Positions 1-11,031 of a DNA stretch of 64,000 nt are shown in pieces. The stretch covers positions 1 through 64,000 of the forward strand of contig JAYMTJ010000025.1 of the NCBI GenBank assembly GCA_036897525.1, read 5' to 3'. Made by a program: the position numbers and the translations under genes. The notes beneath the pieces were generated by a model that did no database searches, was not told the DNA's origin, and saw nothing but the letters and a program-made list of their open reading frames with translations. Numbering within the stretch: the stretch's first letter is position 1; the number at the start of each line of letters is the position of its first letter. Source of the DNA: Pelargonium x hortorum (taxonomy: Eukaryota > Streptophyta > Magnoliopsida > Geraniales > Geraniaceae).

Positions 1-1180
1 AGTTGTTAATAAAGGAGTTATTTTCTAATTTTAAGTTGGGGATTGATTCTATTCCATATATATCTCTTTCTTGCCTTTAACCGAAAAACATCACATCAAC
101 AAAAACGCCTAAAATAAGCCCCAAGTGTTGATACCTTCCTTAGGGGGGTCTAGTTGTGAAATTATAGAATTTTATTTAATAGAGAATTCTCGAGTAGCGG
201 AACGAAGAGCTGCTAATTGATCCTAGTTTGAGCCTAGGCCCATATCCTACTTCTGCAGCTATGTAATTTATTGACATCTCTATAGTATATTGCCTTACCT
301 TAGAAATCCGATATCCAAACATTAGGTTGGTTCCTAAAAAACCCGGCTAATCTAAAAAATCAGGTCCTGCTCTTGCTATATTTGTCCTATTTACGAGAAT
401 TCTATACTAAATAATAACTGTAAATTTCTACCGATATAGCAAGCAAGAGCAGAGAATGAGAGGAATATCCCTTAGTTAGTAAGACAATCACAAGGTATTA
501 TACAAAAGGTTAATTCCTTATCCTTTTGCTGAGGACAATAGCCGAACCGAGAAAGGCTTTTTATCTCAGAAATTATTAGCTAAAGCAGCTAAGTAGCTAT
601 TAACAGAAATAGGGGTTTGTTTGTTGTTCCCGTGTCCCTTTGTTTTACAAGGTTCCCAATTTCGGATAGTAAGGAAGATGTTAAGGAATCAAACAAATAA
701 GGGAAGATTGCTAGATAGAAATTTCTATCTTTCTTAGTTGTTTCAGTTTCTAATTTGTAACCCAGGGAGTACAGAAAAGCTCCATAACAACAAGAAGGCG
801 GGAATCTACCTTAGGAAGGGTGTAACCCATAAGAGTCTAGGTCTAGGCTATTAAGATACAGAGTCTAGCCATGAGTAAGATTCAGAGTACAGGCTATAAG
901 CTGGGAGTAAGTAAAGGCTTTACAAAGGGAGATTTTTTCTTGATGTTAGTTTTCAAGGAATACAAACCATTAAGGAATTCCTGTGTTATGGGTATCCTGT
1001 TTCCCCTAGTTTACAAGGTCTTTGATTTGTTACTTTATCAGGACTAAAAGAATGGCCGCAAGAAAAGAGTTCTGAGTAAGGAGTTGTTCTTGTTTTAAAG
1101 TCAAGATGGGTTAACGGTCTTAAACTTGAAAATAAGTAAAGGGCAGTACGCATAGCGGATTAAGGCACTTCTAAGAGTTT
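1..1180. other. gene-free patchwork DNA
   Basis: I see no gene here. The stretch is AT-rich, alternates A/T runs with short C/G patches, and has no consistent strand asymmetry. No tRNA T-loop, rRNA motif or open frame beyond chance length was found. The words tccgatat and ggttcctaaaaaa near 306-342 recur in the same order near 4615-4643 with a shorter gap, which may be a decayed short repeat. Confidence 0.5.
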
Positions 1181-1650
1181 TTTTCGCACGGTAGGGACTT
1201 TAGTATTCGCATTATAGTCCTTCTCGGTTAAAGGCATAGCCCCGGAGGTTTTTCGGCCTCTATTCTGCTTGTAATCAGGTTACGAATGACTTGGAGTAGC
1301 TATTCAAGGTTCCTTCGCTCTCTTCCAAAAGCTCTTTTCCTATGTAAGCCTCCGTATAATTCTCGCTCACCTGTATCTTTCTGTGGGTCAAAGTCTTTCG
1401 TTCGTAACATCGTCTGAATGAACGAAACATGAACAAAATGGAACTCCTAAATCCTTATCCTTCTGAACAAACTATCCTATTTTCACTCCTCCTTAGGGTT
1501 CTGTTTTCATGCCATTATTCGGCACAACCCCTAGAGACTCTGAGAGCAAAAGTTCCTGTGCTATTGCCCGATTCACCAGTCTTTACCCTAATATTCTTAA
1601 CTCCTAGAAGAACAAAAACGATTACTATAAAGAAAAGTTAGCATAACTAT
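1181..1650 (+). other. smoother patch with a 70-codon frame, probably not a gene
   Basis: This patch reads more evenly than its surroundings and carries an ATG frame of 70 codons (1429-1641). The predicted peptide has a hydrophobic stretch near residues 14-28 and a basic tail, but resembles no mitochondrial protein I know. A frame of this length is expected several times by chance at this base composition. I record it only so the patch is not left blank. Confidence 0.15.
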
Positions 1651-4600
1651 TCAACTAAAAAAAGTATGAAATTGAATACTCAAACAAAGTAGAGATGAAA
1701 CTCGAGAAAATGCAATTTTTAACTTTAATTAAAATGGATACAGAATTTTATAGTATAACAACCCATATATCTAACTCTAACCTCATTCCTTGAATGCACA
1801 TAATAATACCTTATATAAAAGAAGCTGGTGTATATTTGATTGAACATTATTCTAGTACAATGGATGTAATTCAGACATTGAAAAGGTTTTATAAAAAAGA
1901 GTGCCACAAGGAAGTCCTATCAAACAAATTAACAGTAAGCTCGTAAACAAATGAAAGATTCCCTGGCGAAAAAAAAAGTAACAAATCACGCTACTATTGG
2001 ATCAAAGAGATATAAATATTAGTGAAATGTGACTGGTATAAACCCTATCATTTTCTATAAACAAAAAAAGGGATCAATTTCAATTATTTAGATACTGAGT
2101 AGAGTAAAAGTCCCCTTTATTTGCTAAATTAGAGATATTCTTTTTCCCTACTCCTAGATATTAATCTTTTAGGAGAGCTTTAATTATGAATTATGAAAGT
2201 AGTAGAGCCTAACATAGTTATCGTAGTAGGGGAAGTCATACATGGTTGAAAAGTCAATACATTTACTAAAATTTCTAGTTAAAGTTGTCCTAATGGAATG
2301 TGCTTAAGGACTAACCCAGTAAAAGCAAGTCGCTAGCGTTAGTGATTTGTCTGTATACTATAAATAAAATGTTGATGAAATTCTGCAATTATGTCAATAA
2401 TGAAAAGTTGCCCTGGAGTAAGTACAATAACTAAAGATTATGAAATAAAAGATTGTTTAATTTAACTATTTCCAAGCTTTTATTTTATTTTAGGCTCAGT
2501 TATATTATAGAACCAAAAAAGGAAGGGTATTAACAGAGGATCCCTGTTCAATTCTAGTTTTTTTTCTAAAAGTTTTATACAAAAGGCATAGGAAACTGCG
2601 TCTTCGAGAGAGCGAAGGATAACAAATCAGGATCAAATAGAGCATGTAACGTAAGTTGTGATTCTAATTAGAGCTTATCCCTTTTTTTTGACTACCAAAT
2701 AAACTTCAACGACCACAAATACAAATAGGAGCCCACTTTCGTAGAGGAAGATGAAAAGGGAGTTTTATCGCTTTGGGCAGCTAATGTATTACGAGGTATT
2801 CTTTTAAATAAAAGTTTTAACTCCAAAATATTTTATTTTAACTAAGGTTGAGAATGCAAACAATAAATAGATTGATTATTAGTATAAAAGCAGGGTTCAA
2901 TCTTCGTTTATATTTAATTAAACAGGACACCCAGTACTAATTATTACAGAAATTTTCTATTTTACTCCAGAATCTAGATTACTGAGGGGGGCCTCAGAAC
3001 TCGTAGCTATAAACCCCAAAAACAAAGAGGATCTGCCAGAATCCTTCACGTGGAATTCCAAAGCCCTTGTCTTAATAATTCTAAATTCCTCGGTGAGTTT
3101 TTTTAGTCCCCGGATACTATCAAATGACTCGTTTGTTGTATAACCCCCGCAGCTCTTTGATAAAATAAAATATAAGGAGTCTCTCCTAACTTATATTATA
3201 ACTTAGGGCCCCAGAGCTTTGCTTTAAACTAGTATTTGTTCTGGTTTCTTTATCCTAAAATTAATTAGACACATAAAGGTTCCTTAAGTCTTAGTTATAG
3301 CTCACAAAAAGGGTCTTATAAGAAGTTTTTTCTTATCCACCACTGCAAACGGAAATGGAGCTTGGTGCTGCGACTAACAGAAAACTGAGTGATAGACATT
3401 AACTAATTAGGCTTTGCTTGAGCTTTATAATTATAATTAACTTTGCTATTCCGTGTAGGGTTAAGTGCTTTGGGGTAAAGGCAAGCGGCTTTTCATGTCC
3501 CTTTAGAAGTACTATAAAGAGAAGGTATAGCTCAGAGGTTAGGCATAGGTCTTAAGAGTATGAAAGTAGGGCTAGAGAAAAAAAGTATAGGTATTCAGGA
3601 GTTCTTATGCTTATGATGATAAAGCAAATCAAGCCAAAGTAATTCCTTTGTGGTAAGGACAGTTAAGGTTTATAAGGAATTTCTTAACCTGGAGACTTTT
3701 CTTAAACTTTTCTTAAGATAAGAGCTAAAACCTTTAGTACCCTATAGGAATACCTATAGCAGTAATGTGTTACTAGGATTCCCGCGGGCTATACCTCCCC
3801 TTGGAGCTATGCCTGTCCTATTACATACAAAACTGTTAACTAAATTAAAAAAACTGATTTTGAAATAAGGTTCCCTCCGATAAAATTTCATTCTAGAAAC
3901 CAACCCTGCTACAGCCTTTTCCCTGAAATTAGAGCTATAGTTACTTACATATCCTACAAATACTCCACGGAATTGTCTGCTTACTATAAAGTACTAGTCT
4001 TTGATATTTCACAAGCCTAAAGCTATCCCTAGAGTAAAGACTTTAGTAAAAAAAACCCAAACGGTAACGGGGCAATAAGGGATTCCACTAGTGGGGGGGC
4101 TTTAGAACAACGGGAATGCAAGGCATTGAAGGAATTTTATTGCGCTTGGGTTTAATTCAAAAGTTACCAAAAGCTAGGAATCCGGAAAGTCAGAAGAAGA
4201 GGATACTGATATCAGATGCTCTACACTAATAAATAGGGCTCTCCAGGAAAGAGAAAACAAGCGTTAGGGATATATAAAGGAGGAATCGGGTAGGTACTTC
4301 CTAGCTCATTCTTTGCACTTTTCACTTAAGATTTAAGAGGGGCTTTCAAGAGTACAAGCAAGGAAACTCTTTATATAACTTTATATAAGTGATTCTCTAT
4401 ACTATATTAAAATTTTTAGTACTAACTTAAGTGACATAACTTTGTCAAAAAAAGAAAGCCTAGTCGCTAGGCCTGCTCTTGAGTTGCACCTTTGTGCGCG
4501 ACTATAAATAATGAATTAATCCACATACTGGGATTTCCCTTTTTATTTCATTTCCTAACTAAAGGTATCTGCTCTGCTGATGAATCCCTAAAGGAAAGGG

Positions 4601-6900
4601 CGCTGGGAGTTACATATCCGATATACTAGGGGTTCCTAAAAAAATGCTATGTCCCAAGCAGTTCGCTGTTTAAGAGGAAAGTAGGTGTGTAACTAACTGT
4701 CCTAAAATAAAAAGGCACTCTTAATTAATTATACGTAATAATGAAATATGTTTCTTTTATCTATCTACTAAGTGTCCCGCTTACGCGAGTCAGGCTAAGA
4801 GATAAGTCTAATCTAATTAAAGTTTCGTCGATGCTAAAAAGGACTAGACTATCCACTAGTAGTTACCTCTTACATAGCAGCTTCTAGAGCAAACGAAAGA
4901 AGACTTAGTAATGAGCTTTACAACGTATATAATACTTAAATTCAGATATTAGAATACTAAAAATAAAGCTAAAATTGGCCCTATATTTTTTTTATATCCT
5001 ACACCCTTAATTAAGTGGTTCCACTATAAATGTAAGAAAGTGGGAATCAAGAACAACATCTCAATACATGAAACCTAAGAAGCAAAAAGTACACAAACCG
5101 GTATACCAATAATACTGAAAAAAAGACTTATAGTTCCGGGAATTTTGAAAACTAAGAAAGCTTTCCTGTTTACAAAGCATTCTTTTCATTTCCTTTAGAA
5201 AGGCCTTCTGCTTCAATAACTAGTCTCGAGCGAGTACCCTCTCTTAACTTTAAAAAGTTGTCAAGGAGTTGTTTTCTATAATATTCAATCTTGTTTACCA
5301 TTAAGTAAATACACCCACACGTATCACGTTTAATTTAACCTTGAGTGAAACCAACCCTGTTTACTTTGATTCAATAGGACATAATAATATATTACAAGAA
5401 TAGGCGAAGGGCAAGTCCTTTTAATTATATGAAGCAGAGATCCTTGTTCATACTACTAAAGCCTGAAGATGTTTCTTTGGCGGAGTACCCGAATTAAACT
5501 ATCTAAAAGCTTGCTATTCTAGTTTCGTTTTTTTCTGTTTAACTTAAGCTAAGTATAAGTCGCAAGTTCAAATGCAGACATATAAATAGAGCCTCTTAGA
5601 CTCCTATAAGGTTTCGTTTATCTGGGAATTTTTGTCTATCCTACGTAGAAAACGCAAAATACTTAATGGATTAATTTAGCTTTCTTGACCCTTTTGCCAT
5701 AAGGTTTAAGGGTAGAACTGAAAGGTGTTTCCTTTAGTTTTAACTAAAAAGTCTCTATCACAAGATACTAAGACCAATATTAGATTTATGGAGTTTGATA
5801 AGCTTAGAAGGCTGCCTCTCTTCTAATCCTCTAATAAGTAGAATTCGCTCGGGGGTGCTTTTTAAGCGATATTCCCCTCAGTAGCACTAGAGTTTTAGTA
5901 CTTGGGGATTGAAGCTAGATATTGACATAGGTTTTCCTGCGAACCTTTGACTTACTATTAGAAAAAGTGCCTCTCTCGTTTCCAAGGCAAAACTTCTTTT
6001 TTTATAATAGCAACTTTAGGGGTTAAAGGGTAATCCTAAGTAAAAAGGAGAGCCCTTATAAAGTAGTTAATATTGATTTGATGAACGCTCTACTATCCCT
6101 CTTAACTTTAGAGCCGGGAATTACGTAGTTAATTATTAATAAGGGGTATTGCCGCAGCATTAAAAGAGAGCTCCTTTACACTATCACTATATGGGTGCCG
6201 CTTAAACTACACGCTCTCTAATATTAGAGCTTAAATTCAAGGTCGGGGAACAGGACAAAAAAAAGCTTTTGTAAATAAATCTTGAGTTAACTGCGCTGCG
6301 GTAAATCCTTGATCTAATGCTTGCCCTGAATAAGAAAAGAGTAAAGCAGAGCCTGGTCAGTAGAAATTTTAGAAAGTCCGGAGTAGCTACTCAACTTTTC
6401 TAGATATCCCCTTACTTGTAAGTGGCACACACAAGAGACTTCGGGTACATTACTTAACAAGCTTCTATCTATTTTATAGTATATGAGAACAAGAAGGGTA
6501 CGAGCTTTTCTTTAAAGATAAAAAATTTCCTTAGCTCATAGTTAATAAAAGGAATCTTAAGAATCAACATAAAGAAGCTACTGGTGAAAAAATCAAGTGT
6601 TAAACTAAAAGAGTAATCCTCAATATATAAGTATAAGGAGTCAAAAAGGCTTTCTCTTCAATGGAATGCCCGATTCCTAGAGGAGAGCTTTAGTCAAATT
6701 CGTTGTTCCTAAAAAAGTTTCTATAAAGTGTAATTGAGAGCATAAAGAAGGATTCTATACATTGGGGCACTTCTTATTATTTATAGTGTAAAATAATAGA
6801 ACTCACTATTAAGAAAAGGAGCCAGCCAATTAATAGGAAATTGCAATTTCAAAGACAATAAGAAAAGTAAAGAGTAAGCCCACTTGAACCCTTTGCTTTT
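1651..6900. other. gene-free patchwork DNA
   Basis: No protein gene is visible in about 5 kb. The DNA is skew-neutral and rich in A/T runs and short palindromes such as ttaattaa. The only structured signal is a weak tRNA-like 5' half near 3522. A T-loop-like word near 5567 has no D arm upstream and is not counted. Confidence 0.5.
3520..3580 (+). pseudogene. weak tRNA-like relic (5' half)
   Basis: The words tatagctcag and ggttaggca resemble the D arm of a plant organellar tRNA (consensus tagctcag then ggttagagca). The D stem is incomplete. No convincing anticodon stem follows, and the nearest T-loop candidate (gggctagag) is poor. If real, this is a decayed tRNA of unknown isotype. A chance match is quite possible. 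Confidence 0.22.
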
Positions 6901-6960
6901 CTTTTATTTAATAGGCCTCTGTTCTACTTTCAATTCCAAGCTTACCGGTGTAAACTTTGA

Positions 6961-7536
6961 ATGAAACTTAGTCTACTATATCAATGTATATATACCAACA
7001 TACTCTATTTCACTTACCAATTTCTTGTTTTAAGAGATTCTTTCTTTATATTACTGATTTTCATTTTGACTTTTAGCCTTCTTGAGAAACCCTTTTCACT
7101 ATATATAAATGAAATTCAAGAAGAAACTATAATAAAAAGAAAAGACAAGGACAATCTCAGATTTGAGGCTTGCCTAGTTAAAACTTATATAGAGATCTCT
7201 TCTTCCACTACTTATTCGATCGCAACCCCGAAAAGTAAGGTAAACGTCTCCCCCTTCTATATCGTGCCCTTTAGTATGTTCTTAACCCGTGTTTATTACT
7301 TATTTTTAAGATACACTTTATCTAAGCTCTCCGACGGAAAGGGATCAATCCCATATAAAGTTTTTTTACCTCTTACAATTGACATCTTTTCCCATTATAC
7401 CTCAGCTTCACTCAAGTACAGATTTCGCGTTTGTTTCTTGGCTAACTTTCTTATTTTGAATTTGGAATTTTTAGAGTACAGAGCATCGATTCCTAAAGCA
7501 AGGGGAGGATGGACGGCAACCCCTTCTTTTCAATAA
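6961..7536 (+). CDS. orf191, unknown protein with hydrophobic segments
   Basis: This is the longest open frame in the window: ATG to TAA, 191 codons. With about 7 percent of codons expected to be stops at this base composition, a frame this long should arise by chance well under once in 64 kb, so it may be real or recently real. The N-terminal 41 residues are strongly hydrophobic, in two stretches (about 5-24 and 27-41). A charged, lysine- and glutamate-rich segment follows (about 43-79), then another hydrophobic stretch near 96-120. The tail is basic and ends in GGWTATPSFQ. I recognise no family. The pattern resembles chimeric plant mitochondrial ORFs with membrane segments, some of which cause male sterility, but nothing links it to a known one. 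A second frame begins 130 bp downstream. No promoter or known partner gene is visible, so transcription is unproven. Confidence 0.4.
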   Translation: MKLSLLYQCIYTNILYFTYQFLVLRDSFFILLIFILTFSLLEKPFSLYINEIQEETIIKRKDKDNLRFEACLVKTYIEISSSTTYSIATPKSKVNVSPFYIVPFSMFLTRVYYLFLRYTLSKLSDGKGSIPYKVFLPLTIDIFSHYTSASLKYRFRVCFLANFLILNLEFLEYRASIPKARGGWTATPSFQ

Positions 7537-7666
7537 GGATACTGCATTTACTCATTTGTTTGCTCTTTTATTGATGATCACTCTTACCGGTTGTGACTTC
7601 TAAGAACATCCTTGTCTTTAAAATAGAAGTGTATAGGACTATGTTCCCGAGTATCTTATTATATCA

Positions 7667-7867
7667 ATGTTAGGTGAAGCGGAAAAGTTTAAAGATTTGC
7701 TTATCATTTATGCTTCTTCTCACAACCTTTCTGTTCTACTCCGCAGACATTTTGCCACTGTAAAAAAACTTCACGAAGATACCTTATGTTACAATAGCTC
7801 TAATGCCCCTTTCATACCCATCCTAAAGACCCTATATAAAGCAAAATCGCTAGAAGCGAAACCCTGA
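7667..7867 (+). CDS. 66-codon frame downstream of orf191, unknown
   Basis: This short ATG frame lies 130 bp after orf191 on the same strand, in a different phase. The peptide is soluble-looking, with several leucines and lysines, and shows no membrane segment or motif I can name. Length alone does not separate it from chance. It is listed because it shares the even texture of the orf191 patch and could be part of the same transcript. It could equally be the remains of whatever gene supplied orf191. Confidence 0.15.
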   Translation: MLGEAEKFKDLLIIYASSHNLSVLLRRHFATVKKLHEDTLCYNSSNAPFIPILKTLYKAKSLEAKP

Positions 7868-9280
7868 ACTGAAGTGTGTAGAATTTATTACGACTAGAGT
7901 AAGCTATATACATGGTAGGAATCTCAGATATACGAACCTAAAAAGGACTTCAATATGAATATGAAAACAGATTTCAAAAGAAAATAGCGATTAAAACCTA
8001 TTAAAATTGTAAAAATGTACAAGCATGGGGGTCTTTAACACCTTTATAATGCACTAAGTAAGGCTTTTCTGAGATAAGGGCCCTTTCTTGAGCCTATGGT
8101 GTTATCTTCCCTTTTTTGGATTTCTTATATATATCATCTGAGTTTTCATTTCTCTTAATAGGGGACCCCTGAACAAATTGGTATATAAAACAAAAACCTA
8201 TCCAATTCTTAAAGTACAAGCCGCGCCTAGTAAATCCAAGGTATAAAATTCGTATATCTTTCTTTCAGGATTCCCAGAGGAACGTAATAAAGTTAGAAGG
8301 ATAATCTTTTACTAATACTAACCCCTTTTCAAATGCTACGAGCTTACTTACTATATAATTAGAATTAGGAAATGAAAGGGGGATATACTGGAAGTCCTCC
8401 TTACATAATGAGTGCTCAGGTAAACAGGATCTCTAAGGATTTGAAATCTAAGGGGTACAAGAATATCCGAATTTCTAAAGATTTGTTTATCATATTTTTG
8501 CTTTCAGCCCACGTGAGAGACAAATCATACACCTATACCACTAAAGTTTAAAGGTCTATATTATATTTGACATACGATTTCTAACGGTTTTTTAACCTAA
8601 ATAAATGAAAACTCTTTTTTATTATAGGAAAAAACTTAAAAAGTAGAAGTTTAGTCTTTCTACTTATTAGAATCTATTTTAGCTGAGAAAGAGAAGGCTT
8701 TTGGTTAATAATCTTTCAAGTATTTGTATTTGTTACTTACTCTTGGGACATTGGAAAGCCCTAACAATAACAACTAAAGATGCAAACAAGTTGAGTTCTA
8801 CCTAAGCTCTTACAGCAAACAAATGACTCTTTAGGAAACTGGAAATCTCACCCTTAATAAGCTCTACTCCTTTTCGGCTCTTGACTTACTTATCTGTTTC
8901 TGTATTTCAACTGGATCTTAGAAGCTGCTCAACACCTGGTTGTTACTGTGTATTAGTTTCTTGTAACTCATAAGATACTTACTATTCTATAAAATATCCA
9001 TAGTACCAAATCTCTAGAATGCCTAAGAGTTTAGTAAAGTAAAGATAGATCGGATAAGGACTCTCCTAAGGCTTGCAAAGAATACAGTGAACTCTTTCCT
9101 AAAAAAAAGAAATCGGGTTTCTATCTTAAACTAGATAAATCAGATTCTGTTATTCCAAGGATTATTTTACAACAAGGATGTTCGTTTACTAGGTTAGAGA
9201 TAAAAGAGATTCTGTATAATATAATGAAGATAATCCGTTTCCATTAGCTGCAACAAAGCTACATTAATAGAGTAGAGTTC
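7868..9280. other. gene-free patchwork DNA
   Basis: No gene, tRNA arm or repeat longer than a few words was found. The DNA is AT-rich and skew-neutral, with many A and T runs. Confidence 0.5.
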
Positions 9281-10620
9281 CTAAACCTTTAATTCTTAGG
9301 ACTCTTCTAGTCAGTACCCTAATTTTATTCTCCTTCAACAACAACTTCCAAGATCTACAGCTTCCAAACAAATAGAATCTAGATCCGGCTAACACCGCTT
9401 TCACTGGCTTTCCCAACAAGCTACACAAGCAACTGAAAATAACAAGGACATTTCAACAGCAAGGCTTTCTCTCATGACAAGAACTAAGAGCTACAATTCA
9501 CTGTTATCTGAACTCCTTTACTTTTTTTAAGGAAATAGAATCAGGTTTCTACCATATCCATGTCCGCTTAACTCCAAAAATCCAGAATACACAATGACTG
9601 GAATACATTTTCTAACACTCCTAGCTATACTGAAGTGCTACACACTTCCTAGCTTTACAAGAAGAAGACATTCGCAAGTGCAAAGGACTGTCCTCCATTC
9701 ATAACTTCTAAACCCTTTACCAGCTGTAAGGGGAAATAGATGCCTTGTTTCCATTAAGACGAGGTTTTTTTCTAGTCGGTACCTAAGAAAGATAGACTCA
9801 TTTGCTATGCTATACGATGCTATACGAACTAAGAGAATTTCAAAGAGTAAGTCACTTATAGAATATAAATATAGAAAGATTAGGACTCTACTCTCATAAG
9901 AGAATATAGACTCTAGAAAAATAGAAATAATAGAGTCTTTCATAGGTTCTGTCTTAAAAAGCTCCTTTACTAGATCCGAAAGTTCCCTCAACAGAGAATT
10001 CCTAGTTCAGCATGCAACAAGGAATCCGGTTTCTGTATCTTTCTTACTCAAATACTAATACAAATTCTTTCTTAATCAGATTAAGAATTAATTAGATTCA
10101 CTTGCTTGAGAGACAGGAAAAGCTCTCACCACAAATAGGTACGTACCTGGAAAAGTAAATGAATAGGTAACCACCTAGCCTAGACCAACTTAACAAGAAA
10201 TTCCCGGACTAATTAAATAAAGTACGTTATCAGCAATCAACAAATACTCTGGTGCCAATTCTGGAATGGAAGATTTTATATTCAATAAACCAGAATCGCC
10301 TGTTCAGATACAACCTTGTACAGAACCTAATTTGATATTGGTGTAACCATTACCTTGTCATAACTAAATTGTATTACGCTCTACAGCTTCTACTATAGAA
10401 AGAATGTATAGAAAATGCTGGGTCAGATTCTAGTTTATATAATCTCAGCTAGTCTATGGTAAAGGTGTCAAATACAATAGTTATCTTTTGGGATAGCTAG
10501 GACAGTTTCTTTAGAGAACAGAATTCTATATTAGGGATTTATATACCTATCATGTTCCCTGAGATTCCTAGTCTTTACCTTTTACTTTAGAGTTCACAAG
10601 ATTCTACTCTTTTCATATTG
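9281..10620. other. smoother, C- and A-rich island on the + strand
   Basis: This stretch reads more evenly than its flanks and favours A and C on the + strand, with words such as caacaacaactt. It holds a 117-codon minus-strand frame (9638-9991). About one or two frames of that length are expected by chance in the window; its product is hydrophobic in the middle and unrecognised, so I do not call it a gene. The island also holds one copy of repeat R1 at 10119-10150. Confidence 0.4.
10119..10150 (+). repeat. repeat R1, left copy
   Basis: The segment agctctcaccacaaatagg and its continuation to tacctgg match 29549-29580 with about two differences over 30 bases. Flanking sequence on either side is unrelated. 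No tRNA or rRNA motif is evident in it. It links this island to the one at 29.4-30.3 kb. Confidence 0.7.
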
Positions 10621-10827
10621 TATTCTTTATAAAGATAAAGGATTTTTTTCTTAATAATGTGCAAGACTTTTCTTGTTGAATTAGAGTCAAAGAAGTTTAT
10701 AAATTAAATTAGCAGAGTTGAGAGCACGATAAAGATCAAACAAAAAATGAGAAAAAAATCACTTAGATAAAGAAGATAGATTTATGAATTAGCTAATTGA
10801 TTCTTCACTATATGTGACACATAATCT
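10621..10827. promoter_or_regulatory. leader of trnfM, no clear promoter
   Basis: About 200 bp of AT-rich DNA lies before the tRNA. A plant mitochondrial CRTA-type promoter core cannot be assigned with confidence. The only notable word is the A-rich stretch at about 10740-10760. Confidence 0.15.
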
Positions 10828-10900
10828 CGCGGGGTAGAGTAGATGGTCAACTCATGAGGCTCATGATCTCAAAACGCAGGTTCAAATCCTGCCCCCGCTA
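10828..10900 (+). tRNA. initiator tRNA-fMet (CAU)
   Basis: This tRNA folds fully and matches the land-plant mitochondrial initiator. The acceptor strands pair at six of seven positions. The only unpaired position is 1-72 (C against U), and a broken first pair is the hallmark of bacterial-type initiators recognised by the formyltransferase. The D arm is GAGT...CTC with loop agatggtcaa. The anticodon stem TGAGG/TCTCA pairs with one G-U and carries loop CTCATGA, anticodon CAU. The variable loop has four bases rather than the usual five. The T arm GCAGG-TTCAAAT-CCTGC is perfect. Several stem bases differ from the common seed-plant version yet still pair, so selection appears to hold. The discriminator is A at 10900, and CCA is not encoded. 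A broken trnQ follows 96 bp downstream on the same strand. It is the only clearly functional gene in the window. Confidence 0.95.
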
Positions 10901-10996
10901 AGCGCTAAAGATAAGCTAAAGAGAAGACCTTCGAAATAGTAGAAAAGCAAGCGGACCTCTTCTCTTAGATTTAGATACAAACAAGACTTAACCTTG

Positions 10997-11031
10997 TGGA
11001 GTATAGCCAAGTGGTAAGGCACCGGTTTTTG
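10997..11031 (+). pseudogene. trnQ: trnQ(UUG) 5' half, broken at the anticodon
   Basis: Thirty-five bases match the 5' half of the plant mitochondrial glutamine tRNA: acceptor strand TGGAGTA, D arm with gccaagtggtaaggc, and anticodon stem CCGGT entering loop TTTTG. The match ends at the last anticodon base (position 36 in tRNA numbering). What follows has no similarity to the expected 3' half (anticodon stem ACCGG, T arm AAAGG-TTCGAAT, acceptor TACTCCA), and I found no such half in the next 1.5 kb. The 5' half itself shows only one difference from the version I remember, so the break looks recent or the piece is conserved. It is most simply a recombination breakpoint. Interruption by an intron is less likely, because no 3' half was found. 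Confidence 0.8.

Noticed and set aside
5540-5590. trnK-like 3' half with gtcgcaagttcaaatg
   Set aside because: Only the T-loop region resembles trnK, there is no D arm upstream, and such short words are expected by chance.
6870-6925. gtagaac and ggttcaa on the minus strand as a tRNA relic
   Set aside because: The two words are 30 bases apart rather than 25-26, and the D word lacks the conserved GG.
9638-9991. 117-codon minus-strand frame
   Set aside because: One or two frames of this length are expected by chance in 64 kb at this composition. The peptide is not recognised and there is no supporting context.
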